Positions 16,649 to 25,719 of a stretch of DNA of 64,000 nt are shown piece by piece; positions within the stretch are counted from its first letter, which is position 1; the number at the start of each line of letters is the position of its first letter. The notes under the pieces were generated by a model that was not told the origin of the DNA, made no database searches, and worked only from the letters and a program-made list of their open reading frames with translations. Source of the stretch: Flavobacteriales bacterium. Its GTDB lineage: Bacteria; Bacteroidota; Bacteroidia; Flavobacteriales_E; Vicingaceae. The stretch lies in assembly GCA_013359255.1 (NCBI GenBank), contig JABWCF010000016.1, positions 50,720 through 114,719 of the forward strand. The letters are read 5' to 3'. The translations under genes were made by a program, and so were the position numbers.

Positions 16649-18712
16649 ATGCAAAAAACAAAAGTTAAACTGATAGAAAGAGACATTAGTTGGCTCTCAT
16701 TTAATGAGCGGGTGCTACAAGAAGCCGCCAACCAATCGGTTCCACTTTTAGAAAGGCTTCGATTTATAGGAATATTCTCCAGCAATCGCGATGAATTTTT
16801 TAGAGTACGAATGGCCAACCTAAAAAGAATTATTGCACTGGGAAAAAAAGGAAAAGATTTAATAGAGGGTAACCCCGAAAAAATATTAAAAGAAGTACAA
16901 AAGATCGTATTTAACCAACAGAAAATATTCGATAAAGTTTACGAAAGTTTAATTAACGACATCAAAAAAGAGGGTATCGTCTTCTTAAACGAAAATGAAC
17001 TTACCCCTGCACATCAAAAATTTATAAAAGAATATTTTCACGATATCGTTCGCCCTACCCTTGTTCCTATTATGCTTGGCAAAAAGGATAAATTTCCCCA
17101 ACTTCGAGATAAATCTATCTACTTGGCTATTAAATTGTACAATAAGACAGCCGATCAAAATATACGATTTGCCATAATGGAAATACCATCCAGAATTATT
17201 AGTCGGCACATTCAGTTGCCCTCTCCGGCAGGCACTACTAATGTTATTATGCTAGATGATATCATCCGTTTTAACCTGCATGATATTTTTTCTATTTTTC
17301 GTTTTGAAAATATAGAAGCCTATTGCATTAAACTTACCCGCGATGCCGAACTCGACATTAACGAATATGATTTTTCAAAAAGTGCTCCGGAAAAACTAGC
17401 TAAAAGTTTAAAAAGCCGTAAGTCAGGAAGTCTTGTACGCTTTATCTACGACAAAAATATGCCGGAAGATTTACTGCATTTTCTAATCACTAAATTAAAA
17501 CTTAAAATAGACGATAACTTAATTCCCGGAGCAAGATACCACAACTTCAAAGACTTTATTTCGTTTCCTAACATAGGTAATCCCTCTTTAAGTTATAGAC
17601 CCTTTACCCCGCTTACGGTTAAAAAACTGGAAATAAAAACAAGCCTTTTAGACGTAATCAAAAAACAAGATATTTTACTGAGCTATCCCTACCAGTCTTT
17701 TAACTACATAATTGACATACTTAGAGAGGCTGCCATAGACCCAAAAGTCTATTCCATAAAAATTAATCTATATCGTGTTGCTAAACAATCTAAAATAATA
17801 AACGCCCTTATTAATGCAGCTAAAAACGGAAAAGCTGTTACCGTAGTAATAGAATTAAAAGCCCGCTTCGATGAAGAAGCCAACCTGCACTGGGCAGAAC
17901 TCTTACAAGAAGAAGGCATTCGTGTTATTAACGGGGTACCACACCTTAAAGTGCACTCTAAACTAATAATCATATCCAAAACCGAAGGAAAAAAAGTTAC
18001 CCGTTATGCACACATAGGCACCGGTAATTTTAACGAAGAAACCTCTAAACTTTATTGCGATTACTCCCTGTTTACCGCAAATCAAAAAATAGCCAACGAA
18101 GTAAACAAGGTTTTCGATTTTTTTAAAAACAATACCGAACGCGGTAATTTTAGTTACCTTTTGGTTTCGCCTTTTAATATGAGAAGAAAATTATATTCTT
18201 TAATAGACAATGAAATCGAAAATGCTCAAAGAGGAAAAATAGCTTCTATTACGCTAAAATTAAATAACCTTTCCGATAAGGAAATTATAAAAAAATTATA
18301 CGAAGCAAGTGCATCAGGTGTAAAAGTAAATCTAATTATCAGGAGCATTTGCTCCATTAATCCCAGAGTAAAAGGAATGAGTGAAAATATTAATGCCATA
18401 AGTATTGTTGACCGCTTTTTAGAACATGCCCGAGTAATGATTTTTGCAAATGCCGGAAAAAACTTAGTCTTTATTTCATCAGCCGATTGGATGTCAAGAA
18501 ACCTCGACTCTCGTTTAGAAGTAGCCACACCCATTCTAGATGCCGACATAAAGGATTCCTTAATAAAACAAATGAATATTCAACTTACCGATAACACCAA
18601 AGCTAGATTACTTAACGATAAAGTGGTTAACCAATTTTATCAACCTAAAAAGCAAGATCAACTCATTAATGCACAAACAGAGATCTACAGGTTTCTAAAA
18701 AAAGAGGAATAA
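16649..18712 (+). CDS. ppk1: Polyphosphate kinase 1
   Basis: Polymerises the gamma-phosphate of ATP into polyphosphate reversibly, usually at the inner membrane face. 687 residues with all four PPK1 domains: N-terminal helical domain (ERDISWLSFNERVLQEA), head domain, and two phospholipase-D-like C-terminal domains. The phosphorylated His is His436 in HLKVHSKL, in register with His435 of the E. coli enzyme. The second conserved His is in YAHIGTGNFNE, and an RFDEEANLHWA segment is present. No ppx neighbour is found, so degradation must be encoded elsewhere. A polyA/polyT hairpin overlaps the stop. Confidence 0.96.
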   Translation: MQKTKVKLIERDISWLSFNERVLQEAANQSVPLLERLRFIGIFSSNRDEFFRVRMANLKRIIALGKKGKDLIEGNPEKILKEVQKIVFNQQKIFDKVYESLINDIKKEGIVFLNENELTPAHQKFIKEYFHDIVRPTLVPIMLGKKDKFPQLRDKSIYLAIKLYNKTADQNIRFAIMEIPSRIISRHIQLPSPAGTTNVIMLDDIIRFNLHDIFSIFRFENIEAYCIKLTRDAELDINEYDFSKSAPEKLAKSLKSRKSGSLVRFIYDKNMPEDLLHFLITKLKLKIDDNLIPGARYHNFKDFISFPNIGNPSLSYRPFTPLTVKKLEIKTSLLDVIKKQDILLSYPYQSFNYIIDILREAAIDPKVYSIKINLYRVAKQSKIINALINAAKNGKAVTVVIELKARFDEEANLHWAELLQEEGIRVINGVPHLKVHSKLIIISKTEGKKVTRYAHIGTGNFNEETSKLYCDYSLFTANQKIANEVNKVFDFFKNNTERGNFSYLLVSPFNMRRKLYSLIDNEIENAQRGKIASITLKLNNLSDKEIIKKLYEASASGVKVNLIIRSICSINPRVKGMSENINAISIVDRFLEHARVMIFANAGKNLVFISSADWMSRNLDSRLEVATPILDADIKDSLIKQMNIQLTDNTKARLLNDKVVNQFYQPKKQDQLINAQTEIYRFLKKEE

Positions 18713-18734
18713 CGAAGAAATAACTCTTTTTTTT
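18697..18734 (+). terminator. Possible terminator overlapping the ppk1 stop
   Basis: AAAAAAAGAG at 18697-18706 can pair with CTCTTTTTTT at 18724-18733 across a 17-base loop, followed by T-rich sequence. The stem is mostly A:T and the loop is long, so support is weak. Confidence 0.35.
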
Positions 18735-18865
18735 GTGCAATCATACACACTTTTGCATCTATTCATTGCGTTTTAACGTACAATGCCAAGTATCTTGTAT
18801 TAAGGATATTAACAATTGTTAATAATTTATGTTAATTTAACGATATTTGTAGGTTGTAATTTAAT

Positions 18866-21800
18866 GTGATAACATATAAAAACATACCAAAAGCCATCCT
18901 TTTTGTAGTTCTTCTTCTAACTACCAGAGATTTACTTGCCCAGTGGACACTCGATATTAATGGAAACGTAAAAAACCTTACTGAAAAATCAAAGCTAGAT
19001 GGAGCCACTATTACAGTAACCCGTAACGGAAAACCCTATCAAACCCTTACATCGGCCTCCGGCGGAAAGTTTAAGCTAAAATTAGACCCCGAAGGCGATT
19101 ACGAGATTGTATTTACAAAACCAGGATTCACACCCAAAAAAATTATAGCCACCACCAAAGGTATTCCACCCGAAGATGCAAAATACGGGTTCGAATTTCC
19201 AATGGAAATGAATCTCTTTGAAGAAGTACCCGGCCTCGATGTATCTATTCTTAAACAACCCATTGGAAAAATAGCCTTTAATCCTGCCACCGGATATGTA
19301 GATTACGACCAAAAGTACACGGAATCGATACAGAAGGAGCTAGACCGATTAATGAAAGAATTTGAGGAACGAATGAAAGCCCAAGAAGCAGAACGAAAAA
19401 AACGAGAAGCCGAATACAAAGCGGCTATAGATGCAGGGAATAAATCCTTTTCGCAAAAAGCGTACGAAGAAGCAAAATCACATTTTAATAACGCAGCTAA
19501 ACTAAAACCATCGGAAGATTATCCACCTAAGAAAATAGCCGAAATTGAAAGCCTTTTAGCCGGCAATGCAGATAAAGAAAAAAAATACTTCGATGCCATT
19601 GCTAAAGCAGATAAAGCATTTAACGAAGAAAAATACTCCGAAGCATTAAGTGCTTACAAGGAGGCCATCGCTATAAAACCTTCGGAAAAGTACCCCCAAA
19701 CTAAAATTTCAGAAATAGACAATTTGATGGCCAATGCCACAAAAATTGAAAAAGAATACAATGACGCGATTACTAAAGCCGACCAACTCTTCAACTTAAA
19801 AGATTACTCCAATGCAAAATCTTTATATCAAAAGGCTTCAACTATTAAACCCAGCCAAGAATATCCTAAAAAGAAAATTAATGAAATAGATGCCCTCTTG
19901 GCCAAACAAGGCGAAACCGAGAAGAACTATAAAGATGCCGTTGCCAATGGTGATAAAGCCTTTGATAATACAAACTACCAAGAGGCCATTTCTTTTTATG
20001 AAACCGCATTAAAAATAAAGGAAGGCGAAAAATATCCGCAAACCAAAATAAATGAAGCAAAAATACTTTTGGCAAATGCATCGCAAATTGAGGCCGATTA
20101 CAAGACTGCTATTCAAAAAGCAGACGAATTACTCGCTAAAAAAAATTACATAGAATCTAAAAAAGAATATCAAAAAGCTACTACTATAAAATCGAAAGAA
20201 GAGTATCCCCGTAAACAAATAGAAGAAATTGATAAAATAATGTCCGAAGAGGCTAATCGTGAAACAAACTACAAAGAAGCCATTGCCAAAGCTGATCAGG
20301 CTCTTAGAATAGAAAACTACGAAGTAGCTAAAGAAAATTACGCTAAAGCCCTTGCTCTTAAACCAAACGAAAAATATCCAAAAGACCAATTGGAGAGTAT
20401 AGAAAAAATAATTGCTTCACTCAATAAAAAAAACGAGGAATATAATTCTGCTATTGCAAAAGCCGATGAAGAATTTAATTCTCAAAAATACAAGGAAGCC
20501 AAGCCCTACTACGAAAAAGCAAGCGAAATAAAGCCAAACGAAAAATATCCAAAAGAAAAAATTAAAGAAATAGAGCGTCTCATTTCTGAATTGGCCATGC
20601 AAGAAGATGCAAAAAAGAAGAATGAAGCCAAATATGCCGAAATAATTAAACAAGCCGATGGTCGATTGGCTGCTAAAGAATACGAAATAGCTTCTATGCG
20701 ATACAAAGAAGCATTAAACCTTAAACCGGAAGAAGCCTACCCAAAAGAAAAAATAAAAGAAATAGAAGATATACTGGCACAATTGGCAAACGAACAAGAA
20801 CAAATAAAACTTAAGCAACAACAACTGAAAAAACAAAAAGAAAGCTATGACGAAATAGTAATGCAAGCCGATAAATCTTTTAAACTAGAAGAGTATAATT
20901 CTGCTAAAACCAAATACGAAGAAGCCTTACAAATATTTCCTGAAGAAGCCTACCCTAAAGACCGAATAAACAAAATAAACGAACTGCTAAAGCAAAAATC
21001 AGAAGAAGAACAACTAGCCGCTGAAGCTGAACGAAAGAAAAAAGAATACTATGATGCTTTGATTGCAAAGGCCGATAACGACCTAAATGCTGAAGATTTT
21101 ACAAAAGCCAAAGAAAATTATCAAATGGCTTCCGTGGTAATGCCTAATGAAAAATACCCGAAACAACAACTACTGGAAATTGAACGCCTGATAAAAGAAA
21201 AACAACAAAAAATTGAAGACGAAAAATTGCTAGCCGAGAAACAAAAACAAATCGATGCACAATACAAAGAATTCCTTTCGAAAGCCGAAATATCGGTAAC
21301 CGTTAAAGAATACAACGAAGCCATCAATTTCCTTACTAAGGCTAATGCGTTAAAGCCAAACGAAATATTCCCGCCACAAAGAATAAAAGAAATAGAAAAT
21401 ATATTATCCGAAATAAAATTAACCCAAGACAAAAACAAACAAACCGAATCAGAATATCTTGAACTGCTTCAGGCTGCCGATAATCTTTTTAAATCAACGC
21501 AATACCATGAAGCCAGATTAAAATACGAAACCGCCTCTAAACTTAAAGAAAAAGAAATTTACCCCGTTCAACAAATAAAAGAAATAGACAAAATTTTAGC
21601 CGAATTGTCCTTAAAAGAAAAACAAAAACAAGAGCAAGAAATTGCAAATCAAAAGAGAAAAGAACAGTTTGATGAAATCGTAAAAATAGCCGATAACCTA
21701 TTTTCAGAAACCAAATACGAAGAATCCAGGAAAAAATTTAACGAAGCCTTAGGTGTTATTCCTTACGAACCCTATGCCCTACAAAGATTAAAAGATATTG

Positions 21801-23761
21801 ATGCTGCACTCGAAGAACTTAGAAAACAGAAAGACAATGAGCTGCAAGCAGCAGAAAAAGAAAAAAAATACAACGAATACGTAGAAAGGGGCGACAGAGG
21901 AATGCTGCTTTCTTCTTATAACAACGCAAAAGAAAACTACGAAAAAGCTCTCTCTCTAAAACCTAACGAACAATATCCAAAAGATAAAATTGCTGAAATT
22001 GCACAAATACTGGAAAAAAACAAAAGTCAGGTAACCGTTAAAAATAACACCAACAGAGCAACTATTACTGATGAAAAAGAAAAACAATTAGACAAAATGT
22101 TTGAAGAGATATGGAGAAAAAATTACGATGAAAAAAATAAATGGCTTGAAGAAAATACTAGAGAATTAGAAGAAACTGAACAAGAACGTATTGCTCTTTC
22201 TCAAAAAATCAGATCCGATAAATACAACGACCAAAATGAGCTTGAAAAAGATATAAAAGAATACAATAAACAAAGAGTCAAAGAAAATCTTGAAAATGCA
22301 GAAATTATCTATCAAACACAAAAAGAACTGCAGCAACAAGAAAGTAATCTTCAATCTACTTCGGATAAAAAGAGAAGAGAAGCTATAAAAGATATGGATG
22401 ATTTGGCTTCAGATATCCGTTTAAAACAGAAAGAACAGAATGAATGGCATAAGAATAATTATGAGGCAATGAAAGATTACGAGAAAGAACAAGCGGCTGA
22501 AAGCGAAAGAAAAACACGACAAAACAATCAAAAACGTACAGCCGAATATGAATACCAAATGTTTCTTTTTAATGAAATCCAAAAAAACAACAAGGAAAAC
22601 GACAATAGAAGAATAGAGAATACGCAACAATTCTATGAAGAGCAAAAAGAAATAGAACAAACTGCTGAAAACTGGGTAAAGATTTCTTCACAAAAACGAA
22701 CATCGAACGAAGAATTACTCACAGAACTAGCTCAATCTTTAAAAGCGTTGGAGGAGAAAAAATCGAAAATGCACATGAGCAATTTTGAAAAATTAAAACA
22801 AGAACAAGAAGCATACTACACACAAGAGATGCTTTTGGCAAATGATGCTGAAGAAAAACGACATATTAAAAACGAAGAAAACATAACCCTTTACAATGAA
22901 ATAACAAATGAAAATAGAAAAAGAAAGGAAAGGAATAAAGACAATATAGCCCTATTAGAAAAAGAAAAAAATAGCTTATCGGAAACTGAAAGCATGCGAA
23001 TAAAAAACGCAAATACCAAAAGAGAAGAACAAGTGGCCTATTCTGTTCAATTAGAAAAAGAAATAACAAAACAACAGCAATTAGCCAATAACTATCATAA
23101 ACAAAATTTCGAAACACTAAAGAAATACCAAGAAAGTGTAGCCCAAGAAGAGACCGATAGAATAAACTTTGCAGAAAAACAAAGAAATTTATCTTATAGC
23201 GAACAGTTGTTGCTAGCTGCAGAAATTGAAAAAACACAAACAGCAAAAGCGGAAACATATATGAAAAGCAATATCTCATATCTGCAAAAATTTCAACAAG
23301 AACAAGAAAACATTGCTCAACAGAAAACAAACGAAGAACAAACCAAACGTACCAAGAAAAGCAGAGAAATAGAAGAACTGGCTGAGCAAATACAGCAAGT
23401 ACATCAGCAAAAAAATAAAAGCTATATGAACAAGGTAAATGAGCTTAATAAAATACAGGTAGATTACGAAGAGTTTAACAAAAACTTAACCGCATCTTCT
23501 AACGAGAAAATTACCAATTATAAACCCATCTATTATGTAGGGGAAGCAAAGATTCCCAACAGCGAGTTAAAAGGCAAATTTCCCGAAGGCGTTTCCGAAG
23601 AAACCGTTGAAGAAGGAAATGCCCTCATTTTAAAACGTTACGTTGTAAAAGGCGATAGAGTCGATGTATATCAAAAAATTTACTATAAATGGGGGGGCGT
23701 TTTTTACACCAAAAATGGGTATAACATAACCGAAGCCCTTTGGAAAACAGAAACTCAATAA
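18866..23761 (+). CDS. Giant secreted repeat protein: CarboxypepD-like domain, 14 TPR-like repeats, 8 coiled-coil repeats
   Basis: A 1631-residue exported protein of unknown function. Layout: signal peptide (ILFVVLLLTTRDLLAQ), a carboxypeptidase-regulatory-like beta domain at about 28-120, and a helical lead-in. At 184-1052 there are fourteen TPR-like repeats, each with Y..A..KAD near its start and a late KP.E.YP..KI.EI signature. Eight helical repeats of 54-55 residues cover 1090-1522. A small C-terminal domain (KWGGVFYTKNGYNIT) ends at residue 1631. GTG at 18866 is used because no in-frame ATG precedes the signal peptide. It is followed 11 bases later by the LecA-like gene and then a DUF4846 gene, probably one operon. 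Lys/Glu-rich throughout. A periplasmic scaffold or filament is my inference. Confidence 0.85.
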   Translation: MITYKNIPKAILFVVLLLTTRDLLAQWTLDINGNVKNLTEKSKLDGATITVTRNGKPYQTLTSASGGKFKLKLDPEGDYEIVFTKPGFTPKKIIATTKGIPPEDAKYGFEFPMEMNLFEEVPGLDVSILKQPIGKIAFNPATGYVDYDQKYTESIQKELDRLMKEFEERMKAQEAERKKREAEYKAAIDAGNKSFSQKAYEEAKSHFNNAAKLKPSEDYPPKKIAEIESLLAGNADKEKKYFDAIAKADKAFNEEKYSEALSAYKEAIAIKPSEKYPQTKISEIDNLMANATKIEKEYNDAITKADQLFNLKDYSNAKSLYQKASTIKPSQEYPKKKINEIDALLAKQGETEKNYKDAVANGDKAFDNTNYQEAISFYETALKIKEGEKYPQTKINEAKILLANASQIEADYKTAIQKADELLAKKNYIESKKEYQKATTIKSKEEYPRKQIEEIDKIMSEEANRETNYKEAIAKADQALRIENYEVAKENYAKALALKPNEKYPKDQLESIEKIIASLNKKNEEYNSAIAKADEEFNSQKYKEAKPYYEKASEIKPNEKYPKEKIKEIERLISELAMQEDAKKKNEAKYAEIIKQADGRLAAKEYEIASMRYKEALNLKPEEAYPKEKIKEIEDILAQLANEQEQIKLKQQQLKKQKESYDEIVMQADKSFKLEEYNSAKTKYEEALQIFPEEAYPKDRINKINELLKQKSEEEQLAAEAERKKKEYYDALIAKADNDLNAEDFTKAKENYQMASVVMPNEKYPKQQLLEIERLIKEKQQKIEDEKLLAEKQKQIDAQYKEFLSKAEISVTVKEYNEAINFLTKANALKPNEIFPPQRIKEIENILSEIKLTQDKNKQTESEYLELLQAADNLFKSTQYHEARLKYETASKLKEKEIYPVQQIKEIDKILAELSLKEKQKQEQEIANQKRKEQFDEIVKIADNLFSETKYEESRKKFNEALGVIPYEPYALQRLKDIDAALEELRKQKDNELQAAEKEKKYNEYVERGDRGMLLSSYNNAKENYEKALSLKPNEQYPKDKIAEIAQILEKNKSQVTVKNNTNRATITDEKEKQLDKMFEEIWRKNYDEKNKWLEENTRELEETEQERIALSQKIRSDKYNDQNELEKDIKEYNKQRVKENLENAEIIYQTQKELQQQESNLQSTSDKKRREAIKDMDDLASDIRLKQKEQNEWHKNNYEAMKDYEKEQAAESERKTRQNNQKRTAEYEYQMFLFNEIQKNNKENDNRRIENTQQFYEEQKEIEQTAENWVKISSQKRTSNEELLTELAQSLKALEEKKSKMHMSNFEKLKQEQEAYYTQEMLLANDAEEKRHIKNEENITLYNEITNENRKRKERNKDNIALLEKEKNSLSETESMRIKNANTKREEQVAYSVQLEKEITKQQQLANNYHKQNFETLKKYQESVAQEETDRINFAEKQRNLSYSEQLLLAAEIEKTQTAKAETYMKSNISYLQKFQQEQENIAQQKTNEEQTKRTKKSREIEELAEQIQQVHQQKNKSYMNKVNELNKIQVDYEEFNKNLTASSNEKITNYKPIYYVGEAKIPNSELKGKFPEGVSEETVEEGNALILKRYVVKGDRVDVYQKIYYKWGGVFYTKNGYNITEALWKTETQ
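19415..22021 (+). repeat. Fourteen tandem TPR-like repeats (protein level)
   Basis: Counting from each leading aromatic residue, repeats 1-6 are exactly 57 residues. The following ones are 64, 71, 68, 71, 64, 71 and 67, and the fourteenth ends the series. The extra length always falls in the charged helix between the YP..KI motif and the next repeat. Most lengths equal 57 plus one or two heptads. DNA copies have diverged, so the array is old. Confidence 0.85.
22133..23431 (+). repeat. Eight tandem 54-residue coiled-coil repeats (protein level)
   Basis: From residue 1090 to 1522 the protein repeats with a period of 54 residues (one unit is 55). Most units open near N-[FYI]-x-x-[LM]-K and contain a central K-R or R-K pair about 25 residues later. 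The period differs from the 57-residue TPR-like series before it. Confidence 0.7.
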
Positions 23762-23772
23762 AACTTATATAA

Positions 23773-24783
23773 ATGAAAAAAATAATTTTAAACTCACTAC
23801 TTCTGATTATTGCAAACATTGCACTTTCTCAGTCAAAAGGAAAATTAGACTTAACTCTAACTCTGCGAGATGGCAACATCATTACAGGAACCACACAGAA
23901 AATAAATTCTGTTCTAGTTGTTACCCCATACGGAAAACTCGATATTCCCATTAAAAATGTTTCTTCCATTACGGTAGGAATAGATGCAGATAAAGCCAAT
24001 GCAGATAAAATAAAAAATCTGTGTAAGCAGCTTGCTAATTCATCGGAAGACATGAGAAGAAAAGCCTACGAAGAACTGATACAAATGCCTGTTGGTGCAA
24101 TTCCAATTATGGATGATTTTATGTTCTCGGCCGATAACCAACCCACAGAATATTCAGATTATACTGTAGAATCTGCTCTTTCTAGCTTAAAGGCATCGCA
24201 TGGTATCAACGAAAATGCAACTTCCGATGATGTTGTAAGTATAGACTACTTATACACCATTGGCGGCAAATACGAATTTAAAGATATTGAACTTAAAACA
24301 GAATATGGCACTTTAACAATACCTAAATCTAAAATAGAAAAAGTAGATGTCATGTACTCCAACGATTTGGAAGGGCAAAAATCTTTTAAACTCCTCGCTT
24401 CAAAACACATCAGTGCTAACAATGCCGGAGGTTGGCTTAAAACCAATTTAAATGTAAAAGCAGGTCAGATTTTAAATATTACCGCCACCGGAGAAATTAC
24501 CTTTGCAAGCCTTTCGGGGAACAAATATAAACCCAACGGTAAAGTTGTAGGTTCTGGCACAGAAGAAGGATACGATGACTACGGATACGATTCTACAGCC
24601 TCCAATTACCCTATATACGGAAACGTAGTTTTTAAAATTGGAGAAAATGGGCAGGTAATGAAAGCTGGTGATAAATTTACAGGCTCAGTAAAAAATTCCG
24701 GACAGTTGTATATTTCCATATACGAAACCGTTTACAATGCAGCCAATACCGGTTCTTATTTGGTAAACATTTCTGTTAAATAG
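23773..24783 (+). CDS. Secreted protein with C-terminal LecA-like (PA-IL) domain
   Basis: 336 residues with a signal peptide (MKKIILNSLLLIIANIALSQ). Two short beta modules of the form YG-x-L-x-IP-x-x-x-I-x-x-V occur near residues 50-70 and 170-195, separated by a helical segment. The last 120 residues resemble the galactophilic lectin LecA: GWLKTNLNVKAGQILNITATG, then GNVVFKIGENGQVMKAG, then GQLYISIYE and TGSYLVNI. The LecA calcium ligands in its YNDVPGTYGNN loop are only partly kept (here YETVYNAAN), so galactose binding is doubtful. It lies 11 bases after the giant repeat gene and directly abuts the DUF4846 gene. Confidence 0.72.
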   Translation: MKKIILNSLLLIIANIALSQSKGKLDLTLTLRDGNIITGTTQKINSVLVVTPYGKLDIPIKNVSSITVGIDADKANADKIKNLCKQLANSSEDMRRKAYEELIQMPVGAIPIMDDFMFSADNQPTEYSDYTVESALSSLKASHGINENATSDDVVSIDYLYTIGGKYEFKDIELKTEYGTLTIPKSKIEKVDVMYSNDLEGQKSFKLLASKHISANNAGGWLKTNLNVKAGQILNITATGEITFASLSGNKYKPNGKVVGSGTEEGYDDYGYDSTASNYPIYGNVVFKIGENGQVMKAGDKFTGSVKNSGQLYISIYETVYNAANTGSYLVNISVK

Positions 24784-25647
24784 ATGGAACTAAATAGAAC
24801 AAAAAAAATTCCTCTTGTTCTATTTTCATTTTGTCTTTTTTACAGCACTATATCTGTATATACACAAAACATTCCCCTATCATGGTACTGTTGGAAAACA
24901 GAATATAAACCACTTACTGCCCTGCAAAACTGCGTTAAAACACCAAACGAGTATGAAAAAATAGCCGTTTCAGAAAATTCATTCTCACAGTGGTTACGTT
25001 TTTTCCCGATAAAATCAATTGGCGGAAAAGTATTGCTATACAACGGAAAAGAAAAAGTAAATCAATCTGCACAGTATGCCATTTTAGACATTGATGTAGG
25101 CACAAAAGATTTGCAGCAATGTGCCGATGCGGTTATGCGACTTCGAGCCGAATATTTATACTCACAAAAAAAATACAACGAAATTAAATTCAACTTTACA
25201 AACGGATTCGAATGTGCCTACTCCAAATGGATACAAGGTTATCGTCCGAAAATTACCGGCAATAAAGCATCTTGGCATCTTAGTGCTCAGCCAGGAAATA
25301 CTTATCTCATTTTTAAACAGTATTTGAACATGGTTTTTAATTATGCCGGAACCGCATCACTTGAGAAAGAACTAAAATCACAAGCCCTACAAAACATAGT
25401 ACCCGGTAATGTTTTTATTAAAGGGGGGCATCCGGGGCATGCCGTTATTGTAATGGATGTTGCGACAAACAGGCAAAACGAAAAAATTTTTCTCTTAGCT
25501 CAAAGTTATATGCCGGCTCAAGAAATTCATATCTTAAAAAACCCTACAAACACAAAATTAAGCCCATGGTACAGTATTTCTGAAATTACCACTATTGTAA
25601 ATACTCCTGAATGGACATTCTATTCAAATCAATTAAAAAAATTTTAA
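24784..25647 (+). CDS. DUF4846 family protein, secreted
   Basis: 287 residues with an N-terminal hydrophobic export segment. It has the conserved SFSQWLRFFPIK, VLLYNGKEK, MRLRAEYLY and LLAQSYMPAQEIHIL segments of the DUF4846 family, whose function is not established. PGNVFIKGGHPGHAVIVMD at 207-225 looks like the PGD-x-G-H-x-x-I active-site strand of NlpC/P60 or CHAP cysteine peptidases, and Cys144 (in FECAYSKW) could be the nucleophile; both points are inference. The ATG follows the TAG of the LecA-like gene with no spacer, which implies translational coupling. Confidence 0.8.
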   Translation: MELNRTKKIPLVLFSFCLFYSTISVYTQNIPLSWYCWKTEYKPLTALQNCVKTPNEYEKIAVSENSFSQWLRFFPIKSIGGKVLLYNGKEKVNQSAQYAILDIDVGTKDLQQCADAVMRLRAEYLYSQKKYNEIKFNFTNGFECAYSKWIQGYRPKITGNKASWHLSAQPGNTYLIFKQYLNMVFNYAGTASLEKELKSQALQNIVPGNVFIKGGHPGHAVIVMDVATNRQNEKIFLLAQSYMPAQEIHILKNPTNTKLSPWYSISEITTIVNTPEWTFYSNQLKKF

Positions 25648-25719
25648 TTAACTTTCTGTCTGCCAAACCAAGTATAAATACATTATCTAACATTTGCTTA
25701 ATTGTGTTAATATTGCATT

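Noticed and set aside
19082..23330. Many antisense frames of 60-150 codons inside the giant repeat gene
   Set aside because: They are Phe/Leu-rich by-products of Lys/Glu-rich codons on the plus strand, with no start context or family likeness.
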